A DNA stretch of 49,381 bases from positions 1 to 49,381 of the forward strand of contig NZ_BCSS01000025.1 of NCBI RefSeq assembly GCF_001570985.1, in the 5' to 3' direction. Shown piece after piece: positions 36,086-44,814 of the stretch. Each line of letters opens with the position of its first letter. The stretch's first letter is position 1. A program made the position numbers and the translations under genes. This DNA comes from Janibacter limosus NBRC 16128. GTDB taxonomy: Bacteria; Actinomycetota; Actinomycetes; Actinomycetales; Dermatophilaceae. The notes beneath the pieces are model-generated. The model did not search any database, was not told the DNA's origin, and saw nothing but the letters and a program-made list of their open reading frames with translations.

Positions 36086-37375
36086 ATGGTGTGGACGAAC
36101 TGGGCGGGCAATGTCACCGACGAGGCCCAGGTGCGGCGGCCCCGCACCCCGGAGGCGGTGGCTGAGCTGGTCCGCTCCGCGGCGGACGACGGGCGGCGCA
36201 TCCGTCCCGTCGGCAGCGGTCACTCCTTCACCGCGATCGCCCGGGCCGATGATCTGCGGCTGGACCTGGCGCACCTGAGCGGGATCGTCTCCGCCGACCG
36301 GGGGACCGGCCGCGTGCGCGTGCTGGCGGGGACACCCCTTCGTGTCCTGAACCAGGCCCTCGACCTGCTCGGTCTGGCCATGCCCAACCTCGGTGACATC
36401 GATGCCCAGACGGTCGCCGGCGCGACGTCGACCGGTACCCACGGGACCGGCGTGGCGCTCGCTGGCCTCTCCGCGGGCATCGTCGGGCTGCGACTCGTCA
36501 CGGCCGACGGCAGCCAGCGGTGGGTCGACGAGAGCGACCCTGAGCTCTTCGGCGCGGCACGGGTGGGCCTCGGCGCGCTCGGTGTCATCACCGAGGTCGA
36601 GCTGGCGTGCATCCCCGCCTACCGGCTGCGCGCGGTGGAGCGGCCGGACTCGCTGGACGAGGTGCTGCCGCGCATCCAGGAGCACTTCGACGCGCACCGG
36701 CACTTCGAGATGTACTGGTTCCCCGGGACCCGCCGCGTGCAGACCAAGGCCAACGACCTCGTCGCCGACGACGTGCACGAACCGCTCGCGCCGTGGCGGC
36801 GGCGGTTGGACGACGAGCTGCTGTCCAACACGGTCTTCGGTGCCGCCAACCGGCTGCTGACCAGGACGCCGCGAGCAGTGTTGCCCTTCAACGCGATCGC
36901 AGCACGGGCACTCACCGAGCGGTCCTACACGGCGCCCTCCCACGAGGTCTTCGTGACACCTCGCACGGTGCGCTTCGTCGAGTCCGAGTACGCCGTGCCG
37001 CGCGAGGCGGTGACCGATGTGCTCACCGACCTCGTCGCGTGGGTGGAGCGTCGCCGCGAGCCGATCAGCTTCCCTGTGGAGGTGCGCGTCGCCGCCCCCG
37101 ACGACATGTGGCTGTCGACCGGGTACGAGCGTGCCAATGCCTACATCGCCGTGCACCAGTACCACCGTGGGGACCACCGGGCCTACTTCGCGGCCTTCGA
37201 GGAGATCGTCGCCGCGCACGCCGGCCGCCCGCACTGGGGCAAGCTGCACACGCTCGATGCCGGGCAGCTCGCCGGCCTGTACCCGCGACACGCGGACTTC
37301 GTCGCCCTGCGTGACCGGCTGGACCCCGACCGGGTCCTGACCAACGACTACCTCGACCGGGTCCTCGGCGCCTGA
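36086..37375 (+). CDS. FAD-linked aldonolactone/alditol oxidase
   Basis: This is a flavoprotein of the vanillyl-alcohol-oxidase superfamily, in the group of L-gulono-1,4-lactone, D-arabinono-1,4-lactone and alditol oxidases. The 429-residue protein has the N-terminal FAD domain with PVGSGHSFT, whose His46 is the usual covalent attachment site. DIDAQTVAGATSTGTHGTG and LGALGVITEVEL follow. The C-terminal substrate domain holds RPHWGKLHTL (HWGK near 382-385), then a final DPDRVLTNDYLDRVLG. The start is ATG 36086 with AGAGGG upstream. The substrate, a sugar lactone or polyol, cannot be fixed from sequence. A bidirectional terminator follows. Confidence 0.88.
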   Translation: MVWTNWAGNVTDEAQVRRPRTPEAVAELVRSAADDGRRIRPVGSGHSFTAIARADDLRLDLAHLSGIVSADRGTGRVRVLAGTPLRVLNQALDLLGLAMPNLGDIDAQTVAGATSTGTHGTGVALAGLSAGIVGLRLVTADGSQRWVDESDPELFGAARVGLGALGVITEVELACIPAYRLRAVERPDSLDEVLPRIQEHFDAHRHFEMYWFPGTRRVQTKANDLVADDVHEPLAPWRRRLDDELLSNTVFGAANRLLTRTPRAVLPFNAIAARALTERSYTAPSHEVFVTPRTVRFVESEYAVPREAVTDVLTDLVAWVERRREPISFPVEVRVAAPDDMWLSTGYERANAYIAVHQYHRGDHRAYFAAFEEIVAAHAGRPHWGKLHTLDAGQLAGLYPRHADFVALRDRLDPDRVLTNDYLDRVLGA

Positions 37376-37400
37376 GCGGACACCAGCGCCACCTCACGAC

Positions 37401-37436
37401 CGAACCCGCACTCCCCTGTGAGGGAATGCGGGTTCG
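37401..37436. terminator. Bidirectional terminator between oxidase and korB
   Basis: CGAACCCGCA (37401-37410) pairs with TGCGGGTTCG (37427-37436), and TCCC/GGGA extends the stem inside after one mismatch, leaving a six-base loop. It stands between two converging genes and can serve both. Confidence 0.8.
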
Positions 37437-37453
37437 GCGCGTGAAGGAGTGGA

Positions 37454-38557
37454 TCAGCCCTCGACGGTCCAGGTGTCCTTGCCGTAGAGGAGCTCCTGCA
37501 GGTCCTCGTCGGTGGCGGAGCCACCGGCGAGCTCGACCGCAGCATCGACCTGCGCGCGGGTCTGGTCGTCGTAGGTGGGGCGGTCGACGGCGCGGAAGAT
37601 GCCCATGGGCACGTGGGTCATCGACTCGGAGTCCAGACGGCTGATGGAGAAGGCCTGGCTGGGGTCGGTGAGGGTGACGTCGTGGACGACGACCTGGTCG
37701 GCCAAGCCCTGCGCGGTGACCTCGCCCTCGGGGACGAAGCGGACGGAGCCCCCTTCGCCACGGATGAGGAGCTCACGCTCGTCGTCCTCGCCGATGGCGA
37801 TGGGCTCACCGTCGCGCAGGTGCACCAAGCGAGCCTTTTGCTGCTCGATGTCCTTGATCAGCTCGAAGGCGCCGTCGTTGAAGATGGGGCAGTTCTGGTA
37901 GATCTCGACGATCGACGTACCGCGGTGTGTCGCAGCGGCCTTGAGCACCTCGGTGAGGTGCTTGCGGTCGGAGTCCATCGTGCGGGCGACGAAGGTGCCC
38001 TCGGCGCCCAAGGCCAGCGAGACGGGGTTGAAGGGGGCGTCGACGCTGCCCATCGGCGAGGACTTGGTGACCAGACCGGGCTGCGACGTCGGGGAGTACT
38101 GACCCTTGGTCAGGCCGTAGATGCGGTTGTTGAAGAGCAGGATCGTCATGTTCACGTTGCGGCGCATCGCGTGGATGAGGTGGTTGCCGCCGATCGACAG
38201 CGCGTCACCGTCGCCGGTGACGACCCACACCGACAGGTCGGGGCGGCTGGTCGCCAGGCCGGTGGCGATCGCCGGGGCGCGCCCGTGGATCGAGTGCATG
38301 CCGTAGGTGTCGAGGTAGTACGGGAAGCGCGAGGAGCACCCGATGCCGGAGATGAAGGTGATGTTTTCCTTGCGCAGCCCCAGCTCGGGCAGGAAGCCCT
38401 GGACCGCGGCGAGGATGGCGTAGTCACCGCACCCGGGGCACCAACGCACCTCCTGGTCGGAGGCGAAGTCCTTGCGAGTGTGCTTCTCACCCTCGTCGAG
38501 GGTGGGGACGCCGTCGGTGCCGGAGGCGACCGTGGGGATGCCGAGATCGATGCTCAT
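37454..38557 (-). CDS. korB: 2-oxoglutarate:ferredoxin oxidoreductase subunit beta
   Basis: KorB binds thiamine diphosphate and, with KorA, decarboxylates 2-oxoglutarate to succinyl-CoA while reducing ferredoxin. The 367-residue protein has the CPGCG motif (VRWCPGCGDYAI), HGRAPAIATGLA, and the ThDP/Mg site VTGDGDALSIGGNHLIHAMRRN with LFNNRIYGLTKGQYSPTS. It follows korA with three bases between, so the two form an operon. The enzyme would bypass the classical dehydrogenase complex of the citric acid cycle. Confidence 0.93.
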   Translation of the reverse strand: MSIDLGIPTVASGTDGVPTLDEGEKHTRKDFASDQEVRWCPGCGDYAILAAVQGFLPELGLRKENITFISGIGCSSRFPYYLDTYGMHSIHGRAPAIATGLATSRPDLSVWVVTGDGDALSIGGNHLIHAMRRNVNMTILLFNNRIYGLTKGQYSPTSQPGLVTKSSPMGSVDAPFNPVSLALGAEGTFVARTMDSDRKHLTEVLKAAATHRGTSIVEIYQNCPIFNDGAFELIKDIEQQKARLVHLRDGEPIAIGEDDERELLIRGEGGSVRFVPEGEVTAQGLADQVVVHDVTLTDPSQAFSISRLDSESMTHVPMGIFRAVDRPTYDDQTRAQVDAAVELAGGSATDEDLQELLYGKDTWTVEG

Positions 38558-38560
38558 GCT

Positions 38561-40432
38561 TCAGACCTCCTGGAGGGCCGTGTCGATGACCTCGGTGAGG
38601 TCCGCGACCTTGAAGGGCAGACCGCGTACCGAGGTGTGGGAGCGGACGTCGACGAGGTACTTCGCGCGCAGCAGCATCGCCAGCTGTCCGAGGTTCATCT
38701 CGGGGACGATGACGCGGTCGTAGCGGCGCAGGACCTCACCGGTGTTGCTCGGGAAGGGGTTGACGTGGCGCAGGTGTGCGTGGGCGACGGACTTGCCGGC
38801 CGCGCGCAGGCGGCGGACCGCGGCCAGGTTGGGGCCGTAGGTCGAGCCCCAGCCCAGGACGAGGACCGTGGCGTCGCCGGTCGGGTCGTCGACCTGCAGG
38901 TCACCGATCGTGTTGGCGACGCCGTCGATCTTGGCCTGGCGGGTGCGGACCATGTGGTCGTGGTTGTCCGGGTCGTAGGAGATGTTGCCGGTGACCGCGT
39001 CCTTCTCGATGCCGCCGACGCGGTGCTCCAGGCCGGGGGTGCCGGGCACCGCCCAGGGGCGGGCGAGGGTCTCCTCGTCGCGGACATAGGGGTGGAAGAC
39101 GGGGTTGCCCTTGGCGTCGACGCCGTTGGTCTGGCTCGCCAGCTCCACGGGGAAGGACGGCAGGTCGGCGACGGAGGGGACCTGCCAGGGCTCGGAGCCG
39201 TTGGCCAGGTACCCGTCGGACAGCAGGAAGACGGGGGTGCGGTAGGTCGTGGCGATCCGCACGGCCTCCATGGCCGCGTCGAAGCAATCGGCGGAGGTCT
39301 GCGGCGCGATGATCGGCACCGGGGACTCGCCGTTGCGGCCGAACATCGCCTGCAGCAGGTCGGACTGCTCGGTCTTGGTCGGCAGACCGGTGGACGGACC
39401 GCCGCGCTGGACGTCGACGATGACCAGCGGCAGCTCGAGGCTGACGGCCAGGCCGATCGTCTCCGACTTCAGCGCCACGCCGGGACCGGAGGTGGTGGTC
39501 ACGCCGACCGACCCGCCGAAGGAGGCGCCGAGTGCGACACCGATGGCCGCGATCTCGTCCTCGGCCTGCACCGTCGTCACGCCGTGGCGCTTGTAGTTGG
39601 ACAGGGCGTGCAGGATGTCACTGGCCGGGGTGATCGGGTACGAGCCGAGCACCAGCGGGCGGGTGGCGCGGTGGGCGCCGGCGACCAGGCCCAGGGCCAA
39701 GGCCGCGCTGCCCGTGATGTTGCGGTAGGTGCCCGGCGGGGTCTTGGCAGCCGCGACGGTGAAGGGCACCGCGAAGTCCTCGGTGGTCTCCCCGTAGTTC
39801 CAGCCGGCGCGCAGCGCAGCGAGGTTGGCCGCGAGGATGTCGGGCTTCGCCCCGAACTTCGACGTGAGGAAGTCCTCGGTGGACGTCGTCGAGCGCGAGT
39901 ACATCCACGACAGCAGACCAAGGGCGAACATGTTCTTCGCCCGCTCCTTCTCCTTGCGGGTCAAGGAGTCGAACTCCGCCAGCGCCGCAACCGTGATCGA
40001 GGTCAACGGGAGGGCGTGCACGTGCCAGGACTCGAGGGTGTCGTCCTCGACCGGGTTGCTGGTCCACCCGACCTTCTTCAGGCTGCGGGTGGTGAACTCG
40101 TCGGTGTTGACGATGATCGTCGCGCCGCGCGGCACATCAGCCAGGTTGGCCTTGAGCGCGGCAGGGTTCATCGCGACCAGCACGTCAGGGGCGTCGCCGG
40201 GGGTGAGGATGTCCCAGCTGGCGAAGTGCAGCTGGAAGGAGCTGACGCCGGCCATCGTGCCCTGGGGCGCGCGGATCTCCGCGGGGAAGTTGGGCAGCGT
40301 GGATAGGTCATTGCCCAGCGCCGCGCTGTCGGCGGTGAACCGGTCGCCCGTCATCTGCATGCCGTCGCCGGAGTCACCGGCAAAGCGGATGATGACGCGA
40401 TCCTTGGCCTGGGTCGTCGCTGTGCTGCTCAT
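38561..40432 (-). CDS. korA: 2-oxoglutarate:ferredoxin oxidoreductase subunit alpha (gamma-alpha fusion)
   Basis: The 623-residue protein fuses a gamma-type domain (about 12-190, beginning VIIRFAGDSGDGMQMTGDRF) to the alpha domain. The latter starts LVLGSYPITPASDILHALSNYK and continues with VQAEDEIAAIGVALGASFGG, TTTSGPGVALKSE and VDVQRGGPSTGLPTKTEQSD, which are the CoA- and substrate-side motifs. This fused form is normal in actinobacteria. No ferredoxin gene is adjacent. The promoter region (40433-40560) carries an inverted repeat that may be an operator. Confidence 0.93.
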   Translation of the reverse strand: MSSTATTQAKDRVIIRFAGDSGDGMQMTGDRFTADSAALGNDLSTLPNFPAEIRAPQGTMAGVSSFQLHFASWDILTPGDAPDVLVAMNPAALKANLADVPRGATIIVNTDEFTTRSLKKVGWTSNPVEDDTLESWHVHALPLTSITVAALAEFDSLTRKEKERAKNMFALGLLSWMYSRSTTSTEDFLTSKFGAKPDILAANLAALRAGWNYGETTEDFAVPFTVAAAKTPPGTYRNITGSAALALGLVAGAHRATRPLVLGSYPITPASDILHALSNYKRHGVTTVQAEDEIAAIGVALGASFGGSVGVTTTSGPGVALKSETIGLAVSLELPLVIVDVQRGGPSTGLPTKTEQSDLLQAMFGRNGESPVPIIAPQTSADCFDAAMEAVRIATTYRTPVFLLSDGYLANGSEPWQVPSVADLPSFPVELASQTNGVDAKGNPVFHPYVRDEETLARPWAVPGTPGLEHRVGGIEKDAVTGNISYDPDNHDHMVRTRQAKIDGVANTIGDLQVDDPTGDATVLVLGWGSTYGPNLAAVRRLRAAGKSVAHAHLRHVNPFPSNTGEVLRRYDRVIVPEMNLGQLAMLLRAKYLVDVRSHTSVRGLPFKVADLTEVIDTALQEV

Positions 40433-40532
40433 GATGGGTGGTCGTGCCCCTTGCAGGTCGGTCGTGCCGCGAGGAGTCCCCCGGGGCGTCCTTCCATGTT
40501 AGGTCGCCCTGATTCATTGGATCCAGTCGGTC

Positions 40533-40553
40533 ACGTTATGAGATGAATAACGT
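40533..40553. promoter_or_regulatory. Inverted repeat upstream of korAB (operator candidate)
   Basis: ACGTTAT (40533-40539) and ATAACGT (40547-40553) are perfect inverted repeats with seven bases between, and a third copy, CGTTATG, follows at 40556-40562. The region is AT-rich compared with the rest of the window. It lies about 100 bases before korA; a possible korA -10 box, TAACAT on the minus strand, is at 40496-40501. The binding protein is unknown. Confidence 0.5.
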
Positions 40554-40569
40554 CGCGTTATGGAATGGA

Positions 40570-40615
40570 CGAAGGGGGTGTGGGTCGGGGTCGTCCCGAG
40601 GCCACACCCCCTTCG
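40570..40615. terminator. Strong hairpin terminator beyond the HtaA-family gene
   Basis: CGAAGGGGGTGTGG (40570-40583) pairs perfectly with CCACACCCCCTTCG (40602-40615), and an inner TCGGG/CCCGA adds five pairs. It lies ten bases beyond the stop of the minus-strand HtaA gene. Both outer arms are copies of the abundant CGAAGGGGG motif. Confidence 0.85.
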
Positions 40616-40625
40616 GCGTGGTGAC

Positions 40626-41975
40626 TCAGTGCTCACCGGCCAGGCGACGCCGGATGCCGACGGCTGCCCCGACGAGCAGCCCGACGAGCACTGCTCCGAG
40701 GGCGGGGGTGGCGCTGCCGGCTGGTCCGCCGATGCCGTCGGTCTGGACGACCTGGGGGACCTCGGGGGCTGCGGCGGCGGGCGCCTGCGTCGGCGGCGTC
40801 GTGGTCGCCGGCGTCTCGATGGCGGGCTCCTCGCTCACGGGCTCCTCGGTCGCCGGCTCCTCGACGGTGGGTTCCTCCGTGGCGGGTTCTTCGGTCACGG
40901 GCTCCTCCGTGACCGGCTCCTCGGTCACCGGCTCGTCGGTGCCGGGCTCGTCGGTGCCGGGCTCGTCGGTGGCCGGGATGACCAGCTCGATCGGAATGCG
41001 GACGTTCTGCGAGGGGTCGGATGCGGCCTGACCGTGCGCCTTCATCGTGTGGACCTCGTAGGAGGCCTCCGGGTCGAGCCCGGCGACCTCCTCTGCCGTG
41101 AGCGCGAGCGTCGTGCTGAAGCTGCCGTCGGCAGCGATCTGCGAGCCATTGACCCACTGGGTGCCCAGATAGGCCTCCGCGTCGGCCGGGTTGATCGGGC
41201 CGGCCTGTGTGACGCCGACGTAGATGCCGAGCCCACCGGGCTGGTAGCCGGTGCCGGCGACCGCGACCTCGGCGGCGCCGTCGTCCTCCTGCGTGACCGT
41301 GGTGGTGGCGGCCGGGGCTGCGGCGAGCGCGGTGAAGGGGGCGGGTGCCTTCTTGGCGTCCGACGAGCCGCCGGTGGTGCGGAAGTGCGGCTGCAGGCCC
41401 GGGTTGAGGGCATCCATGAACTCCGGGGCGAAGGACTGTGTGCTCCAGTCCGGGGTCGCCGTGAGCGCGCCGTCGCTCCAGTCGCTCGCCGTCGCGTTGA
41501 AGGTCGTGACGACGACGTCGTCGGCCCCGCCGCTCGGGTTCGCGCTGTCGCTCGGGACGGTCCACGCGACGTCCGCGGTGACCTGCCCGGCGCCGTCCTT
41601 GATCGTGATGGCCGGGTCGGAGATGGCGATGGAGTACTGCGGAGCGCCGACGACGAAGCTGCCGGTGATGGTGCCGGCGTACTGCAGCGACGCGTCGCCC
41701 GTCGTCGGGTTGGCCCAGCCGGCGCCGTCGCCGAAGACCGTCGCGGAGTCTGCGGTGAGGCTCGCCCCGTCGCTCGCCACGAAGGTGTTCTGGTTGTAGC
41801 CGGCCTTGGCGAAGTGGTCGACGAACTGCTGCGACACCTTCCACGTGAAGGTCGGGGGTGCGGACGGTGCGGCATGGGCGCCGGGGGAGGTCAGCAGGAG
41901 TGCGGCGGGGACGGCGGCCGTCAGCAGGCCGGCCAGCGCGGCGCGGTGCCGCGTGGACGAGGGCGATCGGGACAT
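40626..41975 (-). CDS. Secreted, membrane-anchored HtaA-family protein (divergent, single domain)
   Basis: The 449-residue protein has a signal peptide (MSRSPSSTRHRAALAGLL, cleavage near AHA-AP at about 38), an HtaA-like domain (about 42-195), a second beta-rich domain (about 225-340, GTGYQPGGLGIYVGVTQ), an acidic Pro/Glu/Thr repeat stalk (TEEPV-like pentads) and a C-terminal membrane anchor, ALGAVLVGLLVGAAVGIRRR. HtaA domains bind haem through conserved Tyr and His. Here the usual GHxG segment is replaced by GSFVVGAPQYS and the first Tyr region reads FVDHF, so canonical haem ligands are missing. It shares the iron-box region with the haem-uptake operon. It may be a haemoprotein receptor or structural partner rather than a haem carrier. 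GAGAGG precedes ATG 41975. Confidence 0.8.
   Translation of the reverse strand: MSRSPSSTRHRAALAGLLTAAVPAALLLTSPGAHAAPSAPPTFTWKVSQQFVDHFAKAGYNQNTFVASDGASLTADSATVFGDGAGWANPTTGDASLQYAGTITGSFVVGAPQYSIAISDPAITIKDGAGQVTADVAWTVPSDSANPSGGADDVVVTTFNATASDWSDGALTATPDWSTQSFAPEFMDALNPGLQPHFRTTGGSSDAKKAPAPFTALAAAPAATTTVTQEDDGAAEVAVAGTGYQPGGLGIYVGVTQAGPINPADAEAYLGTQWVNGSQIAADGSFSTTLALTAEEVAGLDPEASYEVHTMKAHGQAASDPSQNVRIPIELVIPATDEPGTDEPGTDEPVTEEPVTEEPVTEEPATEEPTVEEPATEEPVSEEPAIETPATTTPPTQAPAAAAPEVPQVVQTDGIGGPAGSATPALGAVLVGLLVGAAVGIRRRLAGEH
40823..40975 (-). repeat. Degenerate 15-base tandem repeat encoding TEEPV-type pentads
   Basis: About ten imperfect copies of a 15-base unit encode Thr-(Asp/Glu)-Glu-Pro-(Val/Ala/Gly). 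The last copies on the plus strand (about 40928-40975, GGCTCGTCGGTGCCG) are nearly identical. They form an extended wall-spanning stalk in the HtaA-family protein and could vary in number between strains. Confidence 0.8.
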
Positions 41976-42036
41976 GAGGTGCCTCTCAGCAAAGACGTGG
42001 ACAGGGGGTAGGCGAAGGGCCAACCTCTGTGTACAT

Positions 42037-42055
42037 TAAGGCAAGCCTTACCTAA
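42037..42055. promoter_or_regulatory. DtxR/IdeR-type iron box in the divergent haem promoter
   Basis: TAAGGCAAGCCTTACCTAA matches the 19-base DtxR/IdeR consensus TTAGGTTAGSCTAACCTAA at 15 positions. A TAATGT -10 box for the minus-strand HtaA gene (42033-42038) overlaps its edge. Iron-loaded repressor bound here would shut both the single-domain HtaA gene and the plus-strand htaA-hmuTUVO operon. Confidence 0.75.
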
Positions 42056-42129
42056 GTGGTAGTGGCATTTCACAGTGCGTCGTGTGTTGGGGAAGAGCAG
42101 GTCCGTCCGTGCAGTCAGCCGTTGTCCGC

Positions 42130-44814
42130 ATGTCCAGAAGTGGCGCTCGATGGGCCATCGCCCTGGTCGCCGTCGCGATCCTCTTCCTGCCCCTCGCGGC
42201 GGGCAGCTCCGCGGCGGCCACAGGCCGCCAGGTCGAGGGCGGAAGCCTGACGTGGGGGGCCAAGGAGTCCTTCCGCACCTACGTCACCGGGTTCATCGCC
42301 CGGGGCGAGATCACCCCGGCCGACGGGGCGAGCCAAGCGGCCGACAACGGTCCCTTCACCTTCACCGGGGGTACGGGCACGGTGCGCACCGACGGTGGGG
42401 CCGACCTCGCCTTCGACGGGTCCGTCACCTTCTCCGGTCACCACGGCGACCTCGACGTCACCATCGCCGACCCCGAGCTGACTCTCGACGCCACCGGCGC
42501 GGGCCACCTCGTCGTCCAGCACACCCTCGAGGGCACGACGACCTCCGTGGACATCGCCGACGTCTCCGATGCCGACATCGCCGTCGACGGCGACACCGCG
42601 ACCCTGCAGGACGCGACGGTCACCCTGACGGAGGCGGGCCGTGCGGTCTTCTCCATGGACGGCACCGCCGGCAGCAGCTTCTACACCGCGGGTGAAGAGC
42701 TCGACCCGGTCTCCATCGAGGTCGCGCTGGTCCCGGCCGCGACCGACCCGGAGCCGACCGACCCGCCGACCACAGAGCCCACTGACCCGCCGACCGTCGA
42801 GCCGCCGACCACGCCGAAGCCGACGCCCCCCACCGGCACGTCCGGCCAGCTCGTCTGGGGCGTGAAGTCCTCCTTCCGCTCCTACGTCGGCGGGCCTGTC
42901 GCGCAGGGCACGGTGACGACCTCCGGTCACGCGAGGACCGCGGCCAACGGCAGCTATGTCTTCCCGCAGCGCTCCACGAGCGCCGCGCCCCCGTCGGCGC
43001 AGGGCACGACGAGCTACCGGGGACAGGTCGGCTTCGCCGGCCACCACGGCGACCTCGACCTCACCCTGCGCAACCCGCGCGTCGTCGTCACCTCCTCGAC
43101 CTCCGCGCGCCTCGTCGTCGACTCCCGTCCGACCGGGGCGAGCGGCTTCAGCACGGTGACCGTGAGCGCCCTCGACCTGACGAAGGGGGCGAAGTCCTCC
43201 GCGCAGGGGGCGGTCACCCACAGCGATGTCCCCGTCACCCTGAGCCCGGCCGGCACCCGGCTGTTTTCCTGGGGCGGCAGCTCGATGTACCCGGCCGGGA
43301 CCGCGATGGACCCGGTGACCTTCACCGTCGGCACGGACACCACGGTCTCCGGGTCGGGCGACACCTCGACGACGCAGCCCAAGGGGTCCTCCACCTCGAG
43401 CTCCGGCACGACCGACGGCAGTTCCACGTCCGCCGGCACTCCCTCGGCGGGTGCTGCGGCGCCGGCCACGACGGGCAGCTCGGTCGGCGCCGGGTCCCTC
43501 ACCTGGGGCGTGCGCACGTCCTTCCGTGACTACATCACCGGTCCGATCGCCCACGGCTCGATCTCCGTCTCGGGCGGTGCCGGCTCCTCCGGCAGCGCCT
43601 TCACCTTCCCCCAGTCCGGCGGCGCGAAGGGGGACGGCGGGGCCGACTACCGCGGAGCGGTGACCTTCCGCGGCCACGGCGGCATCCTCAGCATGTCGCT
43701 GTCCAACCCCTCGGTCCGGATCGACTCCACGCGCAGCGCAGCGCTCACCGCGCAGGTCTCCGGTCAGCGGATGACGATCGCGACGCTCAACCTGGCCGCC
43801 AGCGCCACGGCGCAGTCGGGCGGGGCGACGACGTACTCGGCCGTGCCGGCGACGCTCACCGCGCAGGGCTCGACGATGTTCGTCTACAACGGCAGCTCCT
43901 TCTACCCGGCGGGTACCGCGATGGACCCGGTGTCCTTCACCGTCGGCTCGGCGTCGTCCGCGGCCGCCGGCGGCTCCTCGGCTGCCCCGCAGACGGTCGC
44001 CTCCGCGACCGGCACGTCCTCGTCGAGCGCGTCGACCGCCGTGAGCCGGTCCACGACGGCGCGCAGGGCCAAGGTCGCCCCCGACGCGTGCGTCGCGACC
44101 GGGAGCAACCTCACCTGGGGCTTCAAGGAGTCCTTCCGCTCCTACGTGTCGGGGAGCATCGCGGGCGGCGACTGGTCGGCGAGCCGTGGCGCGAGCTACT
44201 CGACGCCGAGCTTCACCTGGGCCAAGGGCACGGGCAGCTTCGACGAGAGGACCCGGACGGGCTCGGTCGACTTCCCGGGCACCGTGGCCTTCTCCGGTCA
44301 CGACGGCGCGCTCAACACGACGATCAGCGACCCGCAGGTCCAGATCGAGGGCGACCGGGCCCTGATCGTCCTCGACGTGGAGGGCGCCTCGATGGACGCT
44401 GCCATGGAGGGCCGGGACGACTCGAAGAGCGTCCCCGACGTCCCCTTCGTCGAGGTGGACCTCTCCCAGGCGACGGTCGAGACGAAGGGCGGACGGACGA
44501 CGATCACGGCGACCGACGCCCCGACGGCCCTCACCTCCCAGGGCGAGGCCGCCTTCTCCACCTACACCGCGGGCACGAGCTTCGACCCGGTCTCCTTCAC
44601 GATCACCGCGAAGTCCAGCTGCCTGGCCCCGATGAAGACCGCGACCGGCGCACCCTCGGGCAGCAACACCGCGGCCGCCGCGATGTCGGGGCCGTCCGGC
44701 TCGGACAGCCTGTCCGGCTGGACGCCGTGGATCGGGGGCGCCGGTCTCGGCGCCGCCACCGCGGCCGGCACCATCCTGCTCCTCGGCCGTCGCCGGCCCG
44801 AGGTCACGGCATGA
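42130..44814 (+). CDS. Four-domain HtaA haem-binding surface protein
   Basis: The 894-residue protein has a signal peptide (MSRSGARWAIALVAVAILFL, ending near residue 30), four HtaA domains (about 39-215, 237-402, 453-610 and 656-830), and a C-terminal membrane segment plus RRR. Each domain starts LTWG or LVWG followed by SFR-x-Y. Each has the FxGHxG motif (SGHHGDL, AGHHGDL, RGHGGIL, SGHDGAL) and ends Y-x-A-G-x-x-x-DPV. The Tyr, His and Tyr that ligate haem in corynebacterial HtaA are therefore kept in all four. Linkers are Pro/Thr- and Ser-rich. It should capture haem at the surface and pass it to HmuT. ATG 42130 gives a compact signal peptide; GTG 42109 has a better ribosome site and is possible. 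Confidence 0.88.
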   Translation: MSRSGARWAIALVAVAILFLPLAAGSSAAATGRQVEGGSLTWGAKESFRTYVTGFIARGEITPADGASQAADNGPFTFTGGTGTVRTDGGADLAFDGSVTFSGHHGDLDVTIADPELTLDATGAGHLVVQHTLEGTTTSVDIADVSDADIAVDGDTATLQDATVTLTEAGRAVFSMDGTAGSSFYTAGEELDPVSIEVALVPAATDPEPTDPPTTEPTDPPTVEPPTTPKPTPPTGTSGQLVWGVKSSFRSYVGGPVAQGTVTTSGHARTAANGSYVFPQRSTSAAPPSAQGTTSYRGQVGFAGHHGDLDLTLRNPRVVVTSSTSARLVVDSRPTGASGFSTVTVSALDLTKGAKSSAQGAVTHSDVPVTLSPAGTRLFSWGGSSMYPAGTAMDPVTFTVGTDTTVSGSGDTSTTQPKGSSTSSSGTTDGSSTSAGTPSAGAAAPATTGSSVGAGSLTWGVRTSFRDYITGPIAHGSISVSGGAGSSGSAFTFPQSGGAKGDGGADYRGAVTFRGHGGILSMSLSNPSVRIDSTRSAALTAQVSGQRMTIATLNLAASATAQSGGATTYSAVPATLTAQGSTMFVYNGSSFYPAGTAMDPVSFTVGSASSAAAGGSSAAPQTVASATGTSSSSASTAVSRSTTARRAKVAPDACVATGSNLTWGFKESFRSYVSGSIAGGDWSASRGASYSTPSFTWAKGTGSFDERTRTGSVDFPGTVAFSGHDGALNTTISDPQVQIEGDRALIVLDVEGASMDAAMEGRDDSKSVPDVPFVEVDLSQATVETKGGRTTITATDAPTALTSQGEAAFSTYTAGTSFDPVSFTITAKSSCLAPMKTATGAPSGSNTAAAAMSGPSGSDSLSGWTPWIGGAGLGAATAAGTILLLGRRRPEVTA

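Noticed and set aside
37613-40306. An 897-residue plus-strand frame opposite korAB
   Set aside because: It is a shadow of korA and korB, with repetitive Gly/Val/Asp composition.
40823-40975. Regular repeats considered as a CRISPR array
   Set aside because: The units are contiguous 15-mers without spacers and lie in frame inside a gene.
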